A DNA stretch of 64,000 bases from an uncultured Bacteroidales bacterium (lineage in GTDB: Bacteria; Bacteroidota; Bacteroidia; Bacteroidales; Bacteroidaceae), in the NCBI GenBank assembly GCA_902779845.1, contig CACZCZ010000006.1:1-64000 (forward strand), in the 5' to 3' direction. This document shows, piece after piece, positions 33,588 to 45,300 of this stretch. The first letter of the stretch is position 1; each line of letters opens with the position of its first letter. A program made the position numbers and the translations under genes. Under the pieces are notes generated by a model. The model made no database searches. It had not been told where the DNA came from and saw nothing but the letters and a program-made list of their open reading frames with translations.

Positions 33588-35000
33588 ATGAGAATGATAA
33601 GGAACATAGCAAGTGGCGTGAGACTCGGTCGGATGACTGGGGCGATGCGGCGTGCTGTTTCGTCATTCTTCATCCTTCATTTTTCACTTATCATTTCTCT
33701 TACTGCCCTCGCTGCTTGCTCCAGCGACAGCGGTGAGGAGCCGCGGCCGGTGGTGCCTACGCCGGAGCCGGTGGTGCCTACGGAGGTGGCCATCAGCTTC
33801 AACGGCCACGAGGAAGAGGGGAAGACGGTGGACACCGGTTCCACGAGGGCAGAGACCCGCGCCGGGACACCGCTGAGCGAAATGGGCGTCACACAGTTCA
33901 ATGTGTGGGGCTACAAGAACATGAGCTACAGTGCGCCGAACTACGACGGCAAGCAGGAGGTGTTCCCCGGATATATCGTGAAATGGCTGGCCAACAGCGC
34001 AGCCACCACGACTACGAACAGCAGCGGCTGGGAGTATATTCTGCTGGATCCGGCAGACCAAACCATCAAATACTGGGACTGGGCCGCCAAGGCTTACCGC
34101 TTCTTTGCGGTGACAAACTGGGACAGCGAGAGTGCCGGACCTTATGAGACCAATAAGACCTATGGGGCCGCTGGAGCCAATGAGTACAGCATTTCGATGC
34201 TGGCGAACTGCAGCGGCGCTGATAAAGAAACGATAGCAGCCAATATGACGGCAACGCCGTTCTTCTCGCACCTGTGGTTCAGCACCGACGAGCTGCCCAC
34301 CTACGCCGACAAACGCTATGGCAAACCGGTTCAACTGGAATTCCTGAAACCTTACGCACGCGTGCGTTTCATCTTTAAATATTCGTACCCGAGAGAGGGT
34401 ATCAAACTGACAAAAACAATTTTCAAGCCGACGGACGACAGCGAGATATGCCGCAAAGGCACGTTCACGGTCAGCTACCCGATGACAGGTGCAGCGACGA
34501 GCGAGTCGTACACTGTGACCCCAGAAGCCGTAGCAACTACTTATACAGCAGTCGCTAATGGCACAACCCTGACAAGCGGTAAGACCTATTACACCTCTGG
34601 CAGCGGCGCAGGTGAGTTCGTTTCTAATGGCTCAGAAGTGGCAGATGGCTCCAACTACTTCACTCTGACCAATAAGAAGCTGGAGGCGTTCACCGAGGAG
34701 TGCGACCCCGAGGACGACAGCAAGGTGTACACCGAGACGGACGGGGGATGGTACTATGTGCTGCCCAACCTGTCACAGGGCGCCTACAAGATGGCGGTGT
34801 GGATGAATGCTGACGATGTGGACGCCGATGCCAAGAGAACGGCCGTCGTGCCTGCGGAATATATGCGCTGGCTGCCGGGCTACAGCTACACCTACATCTT
34901 CAAGATCCTTGAGGAAGGTGGCGTGGAGATTGAACTGGTGCAGGCGGCCGTCACGCCCTGGACGGAAATGGAAGCCGACCATGAGGTATATAACTGGTAA
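33588..35000 (+). CDS. Mfa-like pilus lipoprotein (tip or anchor candidate)
   Basis: This 470-residue lipoprotein has a signal peptide (SSFFILHFSLIISLTALAAC|SSDSGEE; Cys44) after a long basic N-terminus. The Arg-Ala sites are at Arg87 and Arg91 (GSTRAETRAGTPLSEMGVTQFNVWGY). Mfa-like blocks are present: IKYWDWAAKAYRFFAVTNW and, near the end, MRWLPGYSYTYIFKILEEGG. A GKTYY-type insert lies at about 319-362 (DNA 34543-34672). The hydrophobic core of the signal is coded by ttcttcatccttcatttttcacttatcattt, the same kind of text as the intergenic repeats. The likely role is an accessory or tip pilin. The next gene starts 4 nt after the stop, so the two are probably coupled. Confidence 0.8.
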   Translation: MRMIRNIASGVRLGRMTGAMRRAVSSFFILHFSLIISLTALAACSSDSGEEPRPVVPTPEPVVPTEVAISFNGHEEEGKTVDTGSTRAETRAGTPLSEMGVTQFNVWGYKNMSYSAPNYDGKQEVFPGYIVKWLANSAATTTTNSSGWEYILLDPADQTIKYWDWAAKAYRFFAVTNWDSESAGPYETNKTYGAAGANEYSISMLANCSGADKETIAANMTATPFFSHLWFSTDELPTYADKRYGKPVQLEFLKPYARVRFIFKYSYPREGIKLTKTIFKPTDDSEICRKGTFTVSYPMTGAATSESYTVTPEAVATTYTAVANGTTLTSGKTYYTSGSGAGEFVSNGSEVADGSNYFTLTNKKLEAFTEECDPEDDSKVYTETDGGWYYVLPNLSQGAYKMAVWMNADDVDADAKRTAVVPAEYMRWLPGYSYTYIFKILEEGGVEIELVQAAVTPWTEMEADHEVYNW

Positions 35001-35094
35001 GAAAATGAGCATGAAAAGGACCATAAACAGCATGATGAGTCACGCCCTGAAGGGCGGGACACCACTGCTTATGGTCCTTTTCATGCTCATTTTC
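35001..35094. repeat. 26-bp perfect inverted repeat over the start codon and signal peptide
   Basis: Bases 35001-35026 and 35069-35094 are exact reverse complements, and after one mismatch three more pairs follow inward. The left arm contains the ATG at 35005 and the second ATG at 35011; the right arm codes for the hydrophobic core MVLFMLIF. The loop holds a further palindrome, CGCCCTGAAGGGCG at 35043-35056. Confidence 0.9.
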
Positions 35095-36249
35095 CCATTA
35101 CTCACCTCCTGCTCCAGCGACAGCGATGACGAGGAGGTGGTGGTGCCGACGACGGAGGTGCCGATAGAGGTGATGAGCTATACAACGTGGTTCGAGGAGA
35201 ATGTGGCCAAGACGAGGGCCTATGGTGCTGAGGGGGCAGGCGCTGCCACCCGCGCCTGGATACCGCCTACGGGCTTCACGCAGTTTGCTGAGGATCAGAA
35301 GATAGGTGTCTGCCTGACGCAGAACGACAAGGAGCCGAAGATAGGTCACTTCTTCAAGAGCAGCGGCAAATGGAAGACCAATGTGGAGATGGATGAGGTC
35401 ACCTACTACCTCTATGGCTATACGCCCCACAACACGGGTATCTCCTGCGAAGTTACGGACTTAAGCGGAGCTCAGAGCGCCTTCAGCAGCGGCTCCATCC
35501 TGAAGATCAAGAACCTGCCGGCCATCACCTCCGAGGACGTCTGTGTGGTGATCGGTGCCAAGAACGGAAAAGAAGACTATATAGCAGACGCGGATTACAG
35601 CGTCACCGGTCTGCGCCGCGGTGACTTCGCCTACGACGCCCAAAAGGTGACCACCAGCGAGAGCAGCAACGGCAACTATGTCTATATGCTCTTCGACCAC
35701 CTCTACTCAGCCCTGCGCCTCAACATGAGAGTGGACACCAAATACGCTGAGATTCGCACAATCAAGCTGAAGGAGATCACGCTGAGCACCCAAACGGACG
35801 ACGAGCCGGCCAGCCCGACCAAGAAGAAAACCGACATCACGATCAGGCTGAACGCTAACCTCGACGGCAGCGACCCCATCGAGAGCGTGACGTACACGCC
35901 GACGGGCGAGGAAACAGGCGAGAGCTCGATGTTCCACTCCGACGAAGGCCTGGAGCTGACCACCAAATACAGCGAATACATCTGCCATTTCATGCCGCAG
36001 GGCGTGACCACGCTCATCCTGACCAGCACCTTCGACATCTACGACAAACATGACCCGGAACACCCCGAAGGCAACCTGATCCGCAAAAATGCCAAGGCGA
36101 CGAACACGCTGGTGCTGGGCAAACTGCTGACAGGCCAGGACACCGCTCGCCGCGGTAGCCGATACACCTTCAACATCACCATCAAACCCACCTATCTCTA
36201 CCAGATGTCCGACCCGGATTTGGCAGACCCGAGCATGGTGGTGGAGTGA
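35005..36249 (+). CDS. Mfa-like/FimB-like pilus lipoprotein
   Basis: This 414-residue lipoprotein is counted from the ATG at 35005 (35011 is also possible); the longer frame from 34807 overlaps the upstream gene. The signal peptide ends LIFPLLTSC|SSDSDDEE (Cys36). Arg-Ala sites are at Arg71 (AKTRAYGAEG) and Arg83 (AATRAWIPP). The mature part has beta-rich Mfa-like features (FAEDQKIGVCLTQND, VYMLFDHLYSALRLNMRVDT, GSRYTFNITIKPTYLYQMSD), as in the fimbrillin-like accessory pilins. It is 4 nt downstream of its neighbour, so a two-gene unit is likely. The initiation region lies inside a large inverted repeat that could hide the start codon in the mRNA. Confidence 0.78.
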   Translation: MSMKRTINSMMSHALKGGTPLLMVLFMLIFPLLTSCSSDSDDEEVVVPTTEVPIEVMSYTTWFEENVAKTRAYGAEGAGAATRAWIPPTGFTQFAEDQKIGVCLTQNDKEPKIGHFFKSSGKWKTNVEMDEVTYYLYGYTPHNTGISCEVTDLSGAQSAFSSGSILKIKNLPAITSEDVCVVIGAKNGKEDYIADADYSVTGLRRGDFAYDAQKVTTSESSNGNYVYMLFDHLYSALRLNMRVDTKYAEIRTIKLKEITLSTQTDDEPASPTKKKTDITIRLNANLDGSDPIESVTYTPTGEETGESSMFHSDEGLELTTKYSEYICHFMPQGVTTLILTSTFDIYDKHDPEHPEGNLIRKNAKATNTLVLGKLLTGQDTARRGSRYTFNITIKPTYLYQMSDPDLADPSMVVE

Positions 36250-36366
36250 AAATTGAAAGATTGAAAAATTGAAAAAAGGCCGCAAAACGAATCGTAATAA
36301 CGAAATAACGTAATAACGTAATATCGAAAGCGGCCAAACAAAGAAATAAGAAATAAGAAATAAGAA
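36250..36366. repeat. Low-complexity gap before the first giant gene
   Basis: It consists of gattgaaaaattgaaaaa, then ggccgc...gcggcc (36277-36282 and 36332-36337) flanking cgaaataacgtaataacg units, then aagaaataag repeats. The ggccgc/gcggcc pair could close a long weak hairpin. Confidence 0.6.
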
Positions 36367-39300
36367 ATGATAAATAATAAATTATATAGGAATGGGCTGA
36401 ATAGGCTGAAAAGGGCCAATGGGCGTTATGAGGTCTTCGGGCGTCATGGAGCCAGTGTGCTTCGTGGGCTGCACCGTGCTTGTTTATCATTTAGTATTTA
36501 TCATTTATTATTTATCATTTCTCTGACCTGTTCCCTCCCCGCATCCGCCCAGATCAAGGTTGGTGGCAATGTGTATGGCGGTGGCAACCAGGGCGATGTC
36601 AACGGCAGCACGCGCGTGAACGTCTATTCCGGCGACATCGGTACTGTGGAGAATCGCACAGACGAGACGACGCCCGTGGAGAACCCGAAGGGTAAGCTGT
36701 TCGGCGGTGCCCGTATGGCCAACGTAGGCGGCAACACCTTCGTGAACATCGACGGCGAGAAAGCCAGCGGCTATGTGCTCATCAACCAAGTCTATGGCGG
36801 CAATGACATCGCCGGCACCATCGGTGAGAACAAGAGCGCAGAGAAAGTCGTCCCCACGGAGCTGACAGCCATCAAGAGTGATCCAGCCGATACTGACCCC
36901 AAGAAGAACGCTGTTGACAACACCTTCAACAGCTTTGTCCGCATCTCCACCAAACTGACATCACCCCTTGAATACTATACTGATGAAGACGTTGCTGAAG
37001 CAGCTAATAATCCCGAGCATCCCGCCTGGAACAAGACTGCCGGCGTCGATGTCAAGCCGGCGGACGATGGCGAGAAGATCTATATCGGCCAGCTCTTCGG
37101 CGGCGGCAACGGTGACTACTTCTACAACAACAACGGCGGCACACATGAGATCTACCGTTCAGAAGCAGACTTCGAAGCGAGCCAGCTTCCTATTGCCACT
37201 TCCACAACGGACTTCATCCTCCCCGAGCAGAAGAAGACCTATCTCGAGGTGGTAGGCGGTTCCATCGTGTATGGCTACGGCGGCGGCAACAACGCCACGG
37301 TGAAGGAGCAGACCATCATCCACGTGGATAACCCCAGCCTGGTGACCAACCATATTCTGGTGGATAACAGCTGGGTGGAGGGCAATGCTGCGACTTATAC
37401 GACCTATGAGGAAAATAAGGCCAGTGGGTCGAATGAGCTTCCTACGGGTTATACCGACCTGCTCTGCAGCGCGCGCTTCAAGGAGATGGGCATTAACACC
37501 GGTTTCTCGAAGCCTAGTAGCGGCGAGTACCAGATCGGCCGCTTCTTCGGCGGCAATAACAAGGCCGAGATGGACATCCGTCCCACCTGGAACCTGGTGA
37601 GCGGCAAGATCCGTAACCTGTACAGCGGCGGCAACCGCGGTAACATGACCAGCCCCGAGGGCCTGCTGCTGGACATCCCCGACTACTCCACCCTCATCGC
37701 CGACTACGTCTATGGCGGCTGTCGTATGGCAGATGTGAAGCCAACGGTGAATGGAGAATATGTGCCCTGTACCAACCTTCAGGATAAGGATGCAGGGGGC
37801 AATCTGAAGTACAAGTTCCCCAATGAGCTGTCAGCCCGCGTCCTCATCCGCGGCGGCAACATCAACACCGTCTATGGCGGTAACGATGTGACAGGACGTG
37901 TGTATGGCGGCAATGCCGTCGGTATTCACACCAGCATCCGCGGCGATGTCTATGGCGGCGGCAACGGCGCCTACCCCTACACCGACATAGAGAGCTTCAT
38001 CGGTGATGATGTCTATGGCGACCTGTACTACGAAGGCAGCCTCAACGACTTCCGCCCCAATGCCGAGCAGGTCTCCATCCACCTGAAGGGCACCGAGGAC
38101 AAGCCCACCGTCATCGGCGGTGCTATCTACTGCGGCGGTAACTGCGCTACGCTGAAGTCAGCCAAGGAGAGCCCGCTGATGGAACTGAAGATCGGCTCCT
38201 ACGTGCTTGCAGACAAGGCCTTCCTGGGCAACAACGGTGAGGAGATGATAGACCCCACCATTCTTGAGCTCTACGCCACCGAGTACAACTCCATGAATTT
38301 GGAGGACCCCGGAACCTTTGCCGAGTACATGGAGGGCGCCGCCATGAGTCTGCGTCCCAGCGTCGTCTTCGACCAAGAGCCTGACGACCAGGAAACCTAC
38401 ATAGACTACACCAGTCAGATCGGCTCGTTCTACTGCGGCGGTAACGTAGGTAGCATGATCATCCCAGGCAAGCACACGCTGCGCTTCGACCGCGGTCTGG
38501 TCATCTTCGAGAAGCTGGTGGGCGGCTGTAACAACGCCAATGTGGAAGCCATACCAACGCGCAACGCTGCCTACAAGGGTGGCATCTTAGGCAGCGCCGA
38601 GGAGCAGGACAGCTACATGGAAGGCGGCAAGATCAAGGACCGTCTGGAGATCAACCTGAACAACGTCGTCATTCAGCCCAAGCGCTGGAACGACACTTTC
38701 ACGCCCATCACCACCGGATCTCTGACCGCTGGCAAGACCTATTACGAGACCGCCCTGCGCACCAGCGAGTTCATTGCTGATGGTAAAGAGAAGCCCTCTG
38801 ACACCGACCCCTACTATGAACTGACCACTGTCGGCAAGGAGCTGGAGTGGAACACGGTCAAATGGGATGTTGACGAGAACGACTTCATCAGAACCGGAAC
38901 AACTGAAACTTCCGACGACCTGAAACGTCGCCTGTACGGCGGCAACGTCTATGGCGGCTGCTACAACAGCGGCCACGTGAACGGCAACGTCATCATCAAC
39001 ATCAACCAGGATCTCCACCAGCGCGATGTGCTGTTTGCCGAGGCAGATCCCAGCGACCCGTATAAAATCAAAAGCGGCGGCGACCGCCGTACGGGTGTGC
39101 TCATCGAGTCGCAAGGCGACGACGTGCAATCTGTAGCCATGTCGGTGTTCGGTGCCGGTTATGGTGCAGACACGGAGATCTGGGGCAGCACCACGGTGAA
39201 CCTGAACAACGGCTACGCCTTCCAGATCTTCGGCGGTGGCGAGGAAGGTGTTGTCGGCAAGACGGGCGACGAAGGCAGCAAGACCTATAATGCCCACTAC

Positions 39301-42300
39301 ACCAGCACGGTGAACCTGAAGGGCGCCTATGCGGGCTACTCTGAAGAGGAGGAGGGCCTGCCCCTGGCAGAGACCGAGTACATCTACGGCGGCGGTTGCG
39401 AAGGCGACGTCCTCGGCGACTGCTACGTCTATCTCGGCAACGGCCGCATCTATGATGCCTTCGGCGGCGCCAGCAATGCAGACATCTACGGTGCCACGGA
39501 AGTCCACATCGGCCACAACGGCGGCTTCCCGTGGATTCGCGACAACATCTATGGCGGCAACGACTTCGGCGGCACCATCAAGGGTAAGAGAAACCACACG
39601 ACGGCCACCGCTCCGCGTGAAGCCTTTGATGCACAGATGCTGTTGTCCTCCACCTATGTGAAATACATCCAGGGCCGCGTCGATTCCATCTTCGGCGGCA
39701 GCTATGGTAACTACGACTACAAGGACCCCGTCTTCAAGGACTACACCTACTACACCGGTGAGGACGACATTCCTGAGGGGAAGAGCGCCGGTGATCCTCG
39801 TCTCGATGACGAGGGTAATCCCGTCTTCCACTTCCCGCACCTGGATGACAACTCCTTCGTGCACTTCATTCCCGTCGATAACTCCAACAACCGCGCCTCC
39901 TTCATCTTCGGCGGCAGCGAGGGCCATCCCGGTTTTGCAGGCCTGAACAACTCCATGCAGGACGAGGCTTATGTGCTCCTCGATGACACCAAGACCAAGG
40001 ATGCCAACCGCTTTGCCAACGTTGATGTCTATGGCGGTGGTGCCTTCGCCGGCGTGGGCACAGCAACGACCATGGGTGCCGGGCGCACTGCTATCGACCT
40101 GTATGCCGGCAGCTTCCATAATATCTACGGAGGCTGCAACCGGGAGGGTCTCGTAGGCTACACCCGTGTGAATGTGCCTGCTGAATCCACAGCCAAGGTG
40201 AACGCCCTCTTCGGCGGCGGTAAGGGCTATGACATTTCCCTGTTCAAGGTGGCCAAGACCCGAGAGTTAGCTTCGCGCTACTGCGACAACTATGTCACCT
40301 GTATTGACTACAAGGGCCGGAATGCCATTGTAGAGGATGCCATCTACGGCGGCAACGAGAATTGCCGTATTGCGTGTGACACCTACTTAAACATCGAGGT
40401 TCCTGTGATGAAGAGCAGCGGCTATCAGGCCACCATCTACGGTGCCGGTCATGGACGTAAGACCCTCTCCGGACGTACCAACGTGTTTATGAACAACGGT
40501 TCGAATGCCTATAAGGTGTTTGGAGGCGGACGCGACGGTAATGCCTTCAACTTCGCTTCGATGTCACAATGGCTCAAGAACCAATACGCAATCGCTTACC
40601 CGGAGGCAACACCTAGCGCACTGAATGCTTCCGTAAGCGCTTACGGTGACATCCTGACGACGTTCGGCACCTATCTTGCATTAAATCCCATCCATTTGCC
40701 AGAAAAGGTTGGCACCTATCCGAATTCCTCAGGCGTCTATGACGGCACCTACACCAACGACATTCTTCCGACTGAGGAGAAGCCCATACCCACATACCAC
40801 CAGACCAATGTACACATCATGAATGGTGGTAATGTCAGCGGCTATGCCTACGGTGGCGGTTACGGTATTAATGCCGTGGTAGCCGGTTCCACCTATATTG
40901 AATTAAAGGGCGGTAACGTCAACAGGGACATCTATGGCGGTGGCGAAGGAGGTCCGGTATTCGACGAGTTCGACTTGAAGAACTTCACGGCAACCACCAA
41001 CGTCTATGTCGAGGGCGGCATGACCCGTAACGTCTATGGCGGCGGTTACCTGGGCCCGGTGGGCAAACACCATAACACCGTTGACGGAGAACTCGTGGAA
41101 GCAGCCATCCAGGAGGCTGCAACAGAGACCCCTGCTGTGGCCAATGTGACCATCGGTAAGGTGGACGGCACCAGCTTCTACAACGGCATCCCCGCCATCC
41201 AGCGTAATGCCTACGGTGGCGGTGAGGGCGGCTCTGTCTATGGCACCGCCAACCTGACCATCAACAACGGATACATCGGTTACCGCTACAAGAACAAGGC
41301 GGCAGAGGGGCAGACGCCCGACTACCAGTATGTCGAAGAACTCGACGACAAGACTGCCAATGCCATTGAACAAGCCGGCAACGTCTTCGGCGGCGGCTAC
41401 GTGGTCAACAGCTACGTGGATGTCGCCAACGTGAAGATGTACGGCGGCACCGTCCGCGGCAGCCTCTACGGCGGCGGCGAGGTCGGTCCTATCGGGCGCG
41501 GCACCATCAGGTACAAAGGCACCTACGACACCGGCATTGTCAACGGCGATGCCCGCATCTACAAGGCCGGAAAGACCCATGTGCAGCTCTTCGACGGCCA
41601 TGTCAAGCGCAACGTCTTCGGCGGCGGCCGCGGTCATGACAGCTGGGGCGGCGACGGTACGATGTATATGGACGATGACCTGAAGCCCTTGCTGGACCTG
41701 CAGTGTAAGGGTTATGTCTTCGGCCAGACCGAAGTGGATGTCTATGGCGGTGAAGTGGGCACCGACGAAGGTGTGGCCCTCGGCTACGGCAACGTCTTCG
41801 GCGGCGGCGACATCGGTTTCGTCTATAGTGCTTACGAGGATGCCAGCGGCAATCTGTTTGTCGGCTTGAAGTCCGGCCAGCGGTATAATAAAGGTATAAC
41901 GTCCGGCCAGACAGGATACGACGACGAGGGTTATTATTATAAAGCGAAGAAAAATGGCGATGGTTATTCCTTCGTGGATGACGCCGGTACCGTCCTTTCA
42001 GGAACTGCCGAGAAGCACCTCACCGAGGACTGCAAGGTCGTTGTGGAGCCCTGGTGTAAGGTGGGTACTCCCATTAGCATCGAGAACGTCTATCCTCAGT
42101 ATTCTACCGTTCCTGAAACGGAGATTGCTTATATCAAAGATAAACAGTTATCCGTCGAGTCCTCTATAGATGCCTCGGGCAAGGTTACTGCCGCAGGCGG
42201 TATTCGCTACACCCACGCATACGCTAAAGATGACTTTGTGCCGACAGCAGCCCTCAACACGCTGGGCAACAAGTCGGCCAGCTCCACAGAATGGACTACA

Positions 42301-45300
42301 CTCGGCAAGACCGATGTCAACAAGGAAGGTGTCATCGTTCACAATGCCGTGTTCGCCGGTGGTAACACCTCTCCCGGTTCTACCGAGGTGTATGCCAACA
42401 CCACCACCGTCTTCGGCAACGCCACCGCCTCCATCAACGATGTCTATAACCGCGACCTCATCTCCATCGGTCGTGGACGCATCGGTGGTCTGTATGGCGA
42501 CGGCAACCTGACGCTGGTCGATGGCTACCGCGAGCTGAACATCACCAACTACGGCACGGACTACTACCATATCACACCCGAGATTACGCTGGCACAATAC
42601 AACGCCCTCCCCAACCGCGAGGCCGCCTACTACGAGATTCGTTATAAGTGTAAGAAGGAGTGTACCGACAATGCCAAAAAGACCTACGCTATAGGTGCCA
42701 CCATCACGGCCGATGAGATGCTGGCCGTCTTTGATGGCATAGAGGGGATGATTCAGGCCGATGGCAAACCCAATCCTGAATATTGGGTAGAGAACGGTGT
42801 CTGCTCGCGCTATGCCGGCCGTCCGATGAACACCGTGCAGCGCGCTGACTTCTGCGGCGTCTTCGGCAGCCGCATGGTGATGCAGGGTGCTCAGGACCGT
42901 GTGCCTGAGACCGTTGACTACACCAACTACACCATCAACCGTGTGCGTGAGGTGTCGCTGAATAAGAAGGTCTCTGTACGCTCTGGTGATTCTGGCGATG
43001 AGAAGAACAAGGAACATGGCAACTACTTCGGTATCTACAGCGTCGTGAACTTCCTCGGTGCTCTCACCAGCGATGTCGATTTCCACGATGCTGTCCGCGT
43101 CACCGATAACTCCGACGCTACCACCTACAAGTGCGATGCCAATGAAAAGGAGTATGGCACTGCCACCTACTACGACTGGAAGCTGCAATTCCACAACGAG
43201 CGCAAGCGTAACAATGGTAACAGCCATAACAAGGTGGCGCTGGCCTCCGGCGTCTATCTGGAGCTGACCTCTGAGAAGAGCACCGGCACCGACCTCTACG
43301 AGAAAGACTGGGGTTTGATTACCGGCGTCGTGGAACTCGACCTCATCAACGTGCAGCCCGGCATGGGTGGCGGCTATGTCTATGCCCGCAATGAACACGG
43401 CATCCGCTCGACCACGAATAAAGACCAGGTCATCCTGACAGCCCTGAACCGTGGTGCTGTCACCAACAAGCACTTCCAGTACAACGAGACCGAAGACACC
43501 AAGAAAGAATGGGAAACCTCCGGTAACTTCGTCCACAGCACGCAGACCATCATCGACGACTGCTATAATATTGGTGGCAAGTACGGCTCAGGTTACAAAA
43601 AACCCGACGGTGTGCCCGCCCACTACTGGTTCATCAAGGGTGCCGTCTATATCTACGACCAGTATATCTCCGCATACACCGGCTCGCCGAATGCCTACAG
43701 CGAAATCGTCAGCATCCCGCTGACCATCACCTCTGCCTCCCACGGTAAGATGACGCTGTTGGATGTTCAGCCCAATCTCTATGCCTACTATGCCGTCAAC
43801 TCTGGCGGCACAACGAAGGAGCTGGGTGAAACGGGCAAGATAGAGCTTCGTGAGACCGAATACGGCCGCAACGATGCCATCAACTTCTGGGATTGGAAGA
43901 CCCTCTCCACACATGAAAGACAACTCTTCGTGGATGAGACCTACGTGGTCACAGCCAACTGTAAGATAGGCAATGACACCATCCATGCTGGCACAGTATT
44001 GCTCCCTGGTAACACTTCTACGCCAGGTACCTATGAGTACTTGAAGGCAAACAATGATTCTGTCTTCCACATCAACAAGGACAAGAACGTTGCCTTCGAC
44101 TTCGTCTTCCGTCCCTCCAACAACGTCAGCCACGACACCGGCTACATCCTCACCTACAATATCGACAACCCGAACCAGTGGAACACCTGGTACACGCCGA
44201 AGGAGGGTACGTCCCTGACCGGGAAGAAGGATTCTGAAGAGATCAAGTCTCCTTCAATAAAACCCAGCGACTACGAGGACGGTCCTACCTATACGCCCAA
44301 TGCCACCGGTCTGTATGGTCAGCAAGACTATGCCATCGGTAGTATCATCTCCAAAGAGGAATATACCACGTATGGCACAGCTTACAGCCAGCTTACCGAT
44401 GCTGAGAAGACGGCACTTGGCGATCAGGCTGAGTTCTATCCTGCCTACATCGTAACCGCCGATGTGCTGGAAACCACCAACAAGAACAGCACCGCCCAGC
44501 GCTTCCACAAGGGAGCTACCTTGGCTGAGCAGGATTATGATCCTACGACATGGACTTCCATGAGCAGCAGCGTCGCTCGCGCCTACGTGGTCACCAGCAC
44601 CATCCAGCTCAGCAAGACCGAGTTCATCTATCGCGGCACCTACATGAAAGAATCTGAGAAGGCGACGAAGAAGGCAGAATATCCTGATCTGGCCGACAAG
44701 ATCGAGAGCGCTATCCAGCCTGCTTACTACTGCACCACGGCCGGTAAGTATGGTGGCAACTACTATGAGGTAGGTCACAACTACCGTGGTCTGGCAGCCT
44801 TCAGCAGCCTGTCGAAGAGCGACCGCGAGAAGTTCACCTTCAACTACGACGCCCTCGACCTGCTCATAGATCCATATTACAGTATGGAAGCAGATGGTTC
44901 GGAAGCGAAGTATGCTGAAGGCGAGAAGTACCAGTACGACTCAGCTGCAGGAACCAAGAGTGGTGCCGAGGCTAACCCCGCACATTATTCTCTCCCATCT
45001 CCTATCGACTACACAGCCACGTTTAAGGGCACCTCTTTGACTCTGCCATCGGCCATCACCGTGAAGCATAAGAATGGCACGAGTTCAAGTGAAACGACGT
45101 TGGCAGAAGATGATGAGCTCTCCCGCGAAGACTTTGAATCCCTGCCCAACGAGCAGTTCTACTGGGCTCCTATCACGGTAAGCAACACCAGCGACACATA
45201 CTACGTGGTGAAAGAGACCATCGTCCTGGGTGATACGCCATACGCTGCCGGACAGGTCATCACCAAGGACACCTACGACGGCCTGAGTGGCGATGTCGAT

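Noticed and set aside
38587-40119. 510-residue minus-strand frame (and others of 462 and 438 residues at 42148-43536 and 47077-48393) opposite the first giant gene
   Set aside because: The sense strand's regular GGC and GGT codons prevent antisense stops. The products are Val/Ala/Ile-rich shadows without signals, and the sense frame has the signal peptide and repeats.
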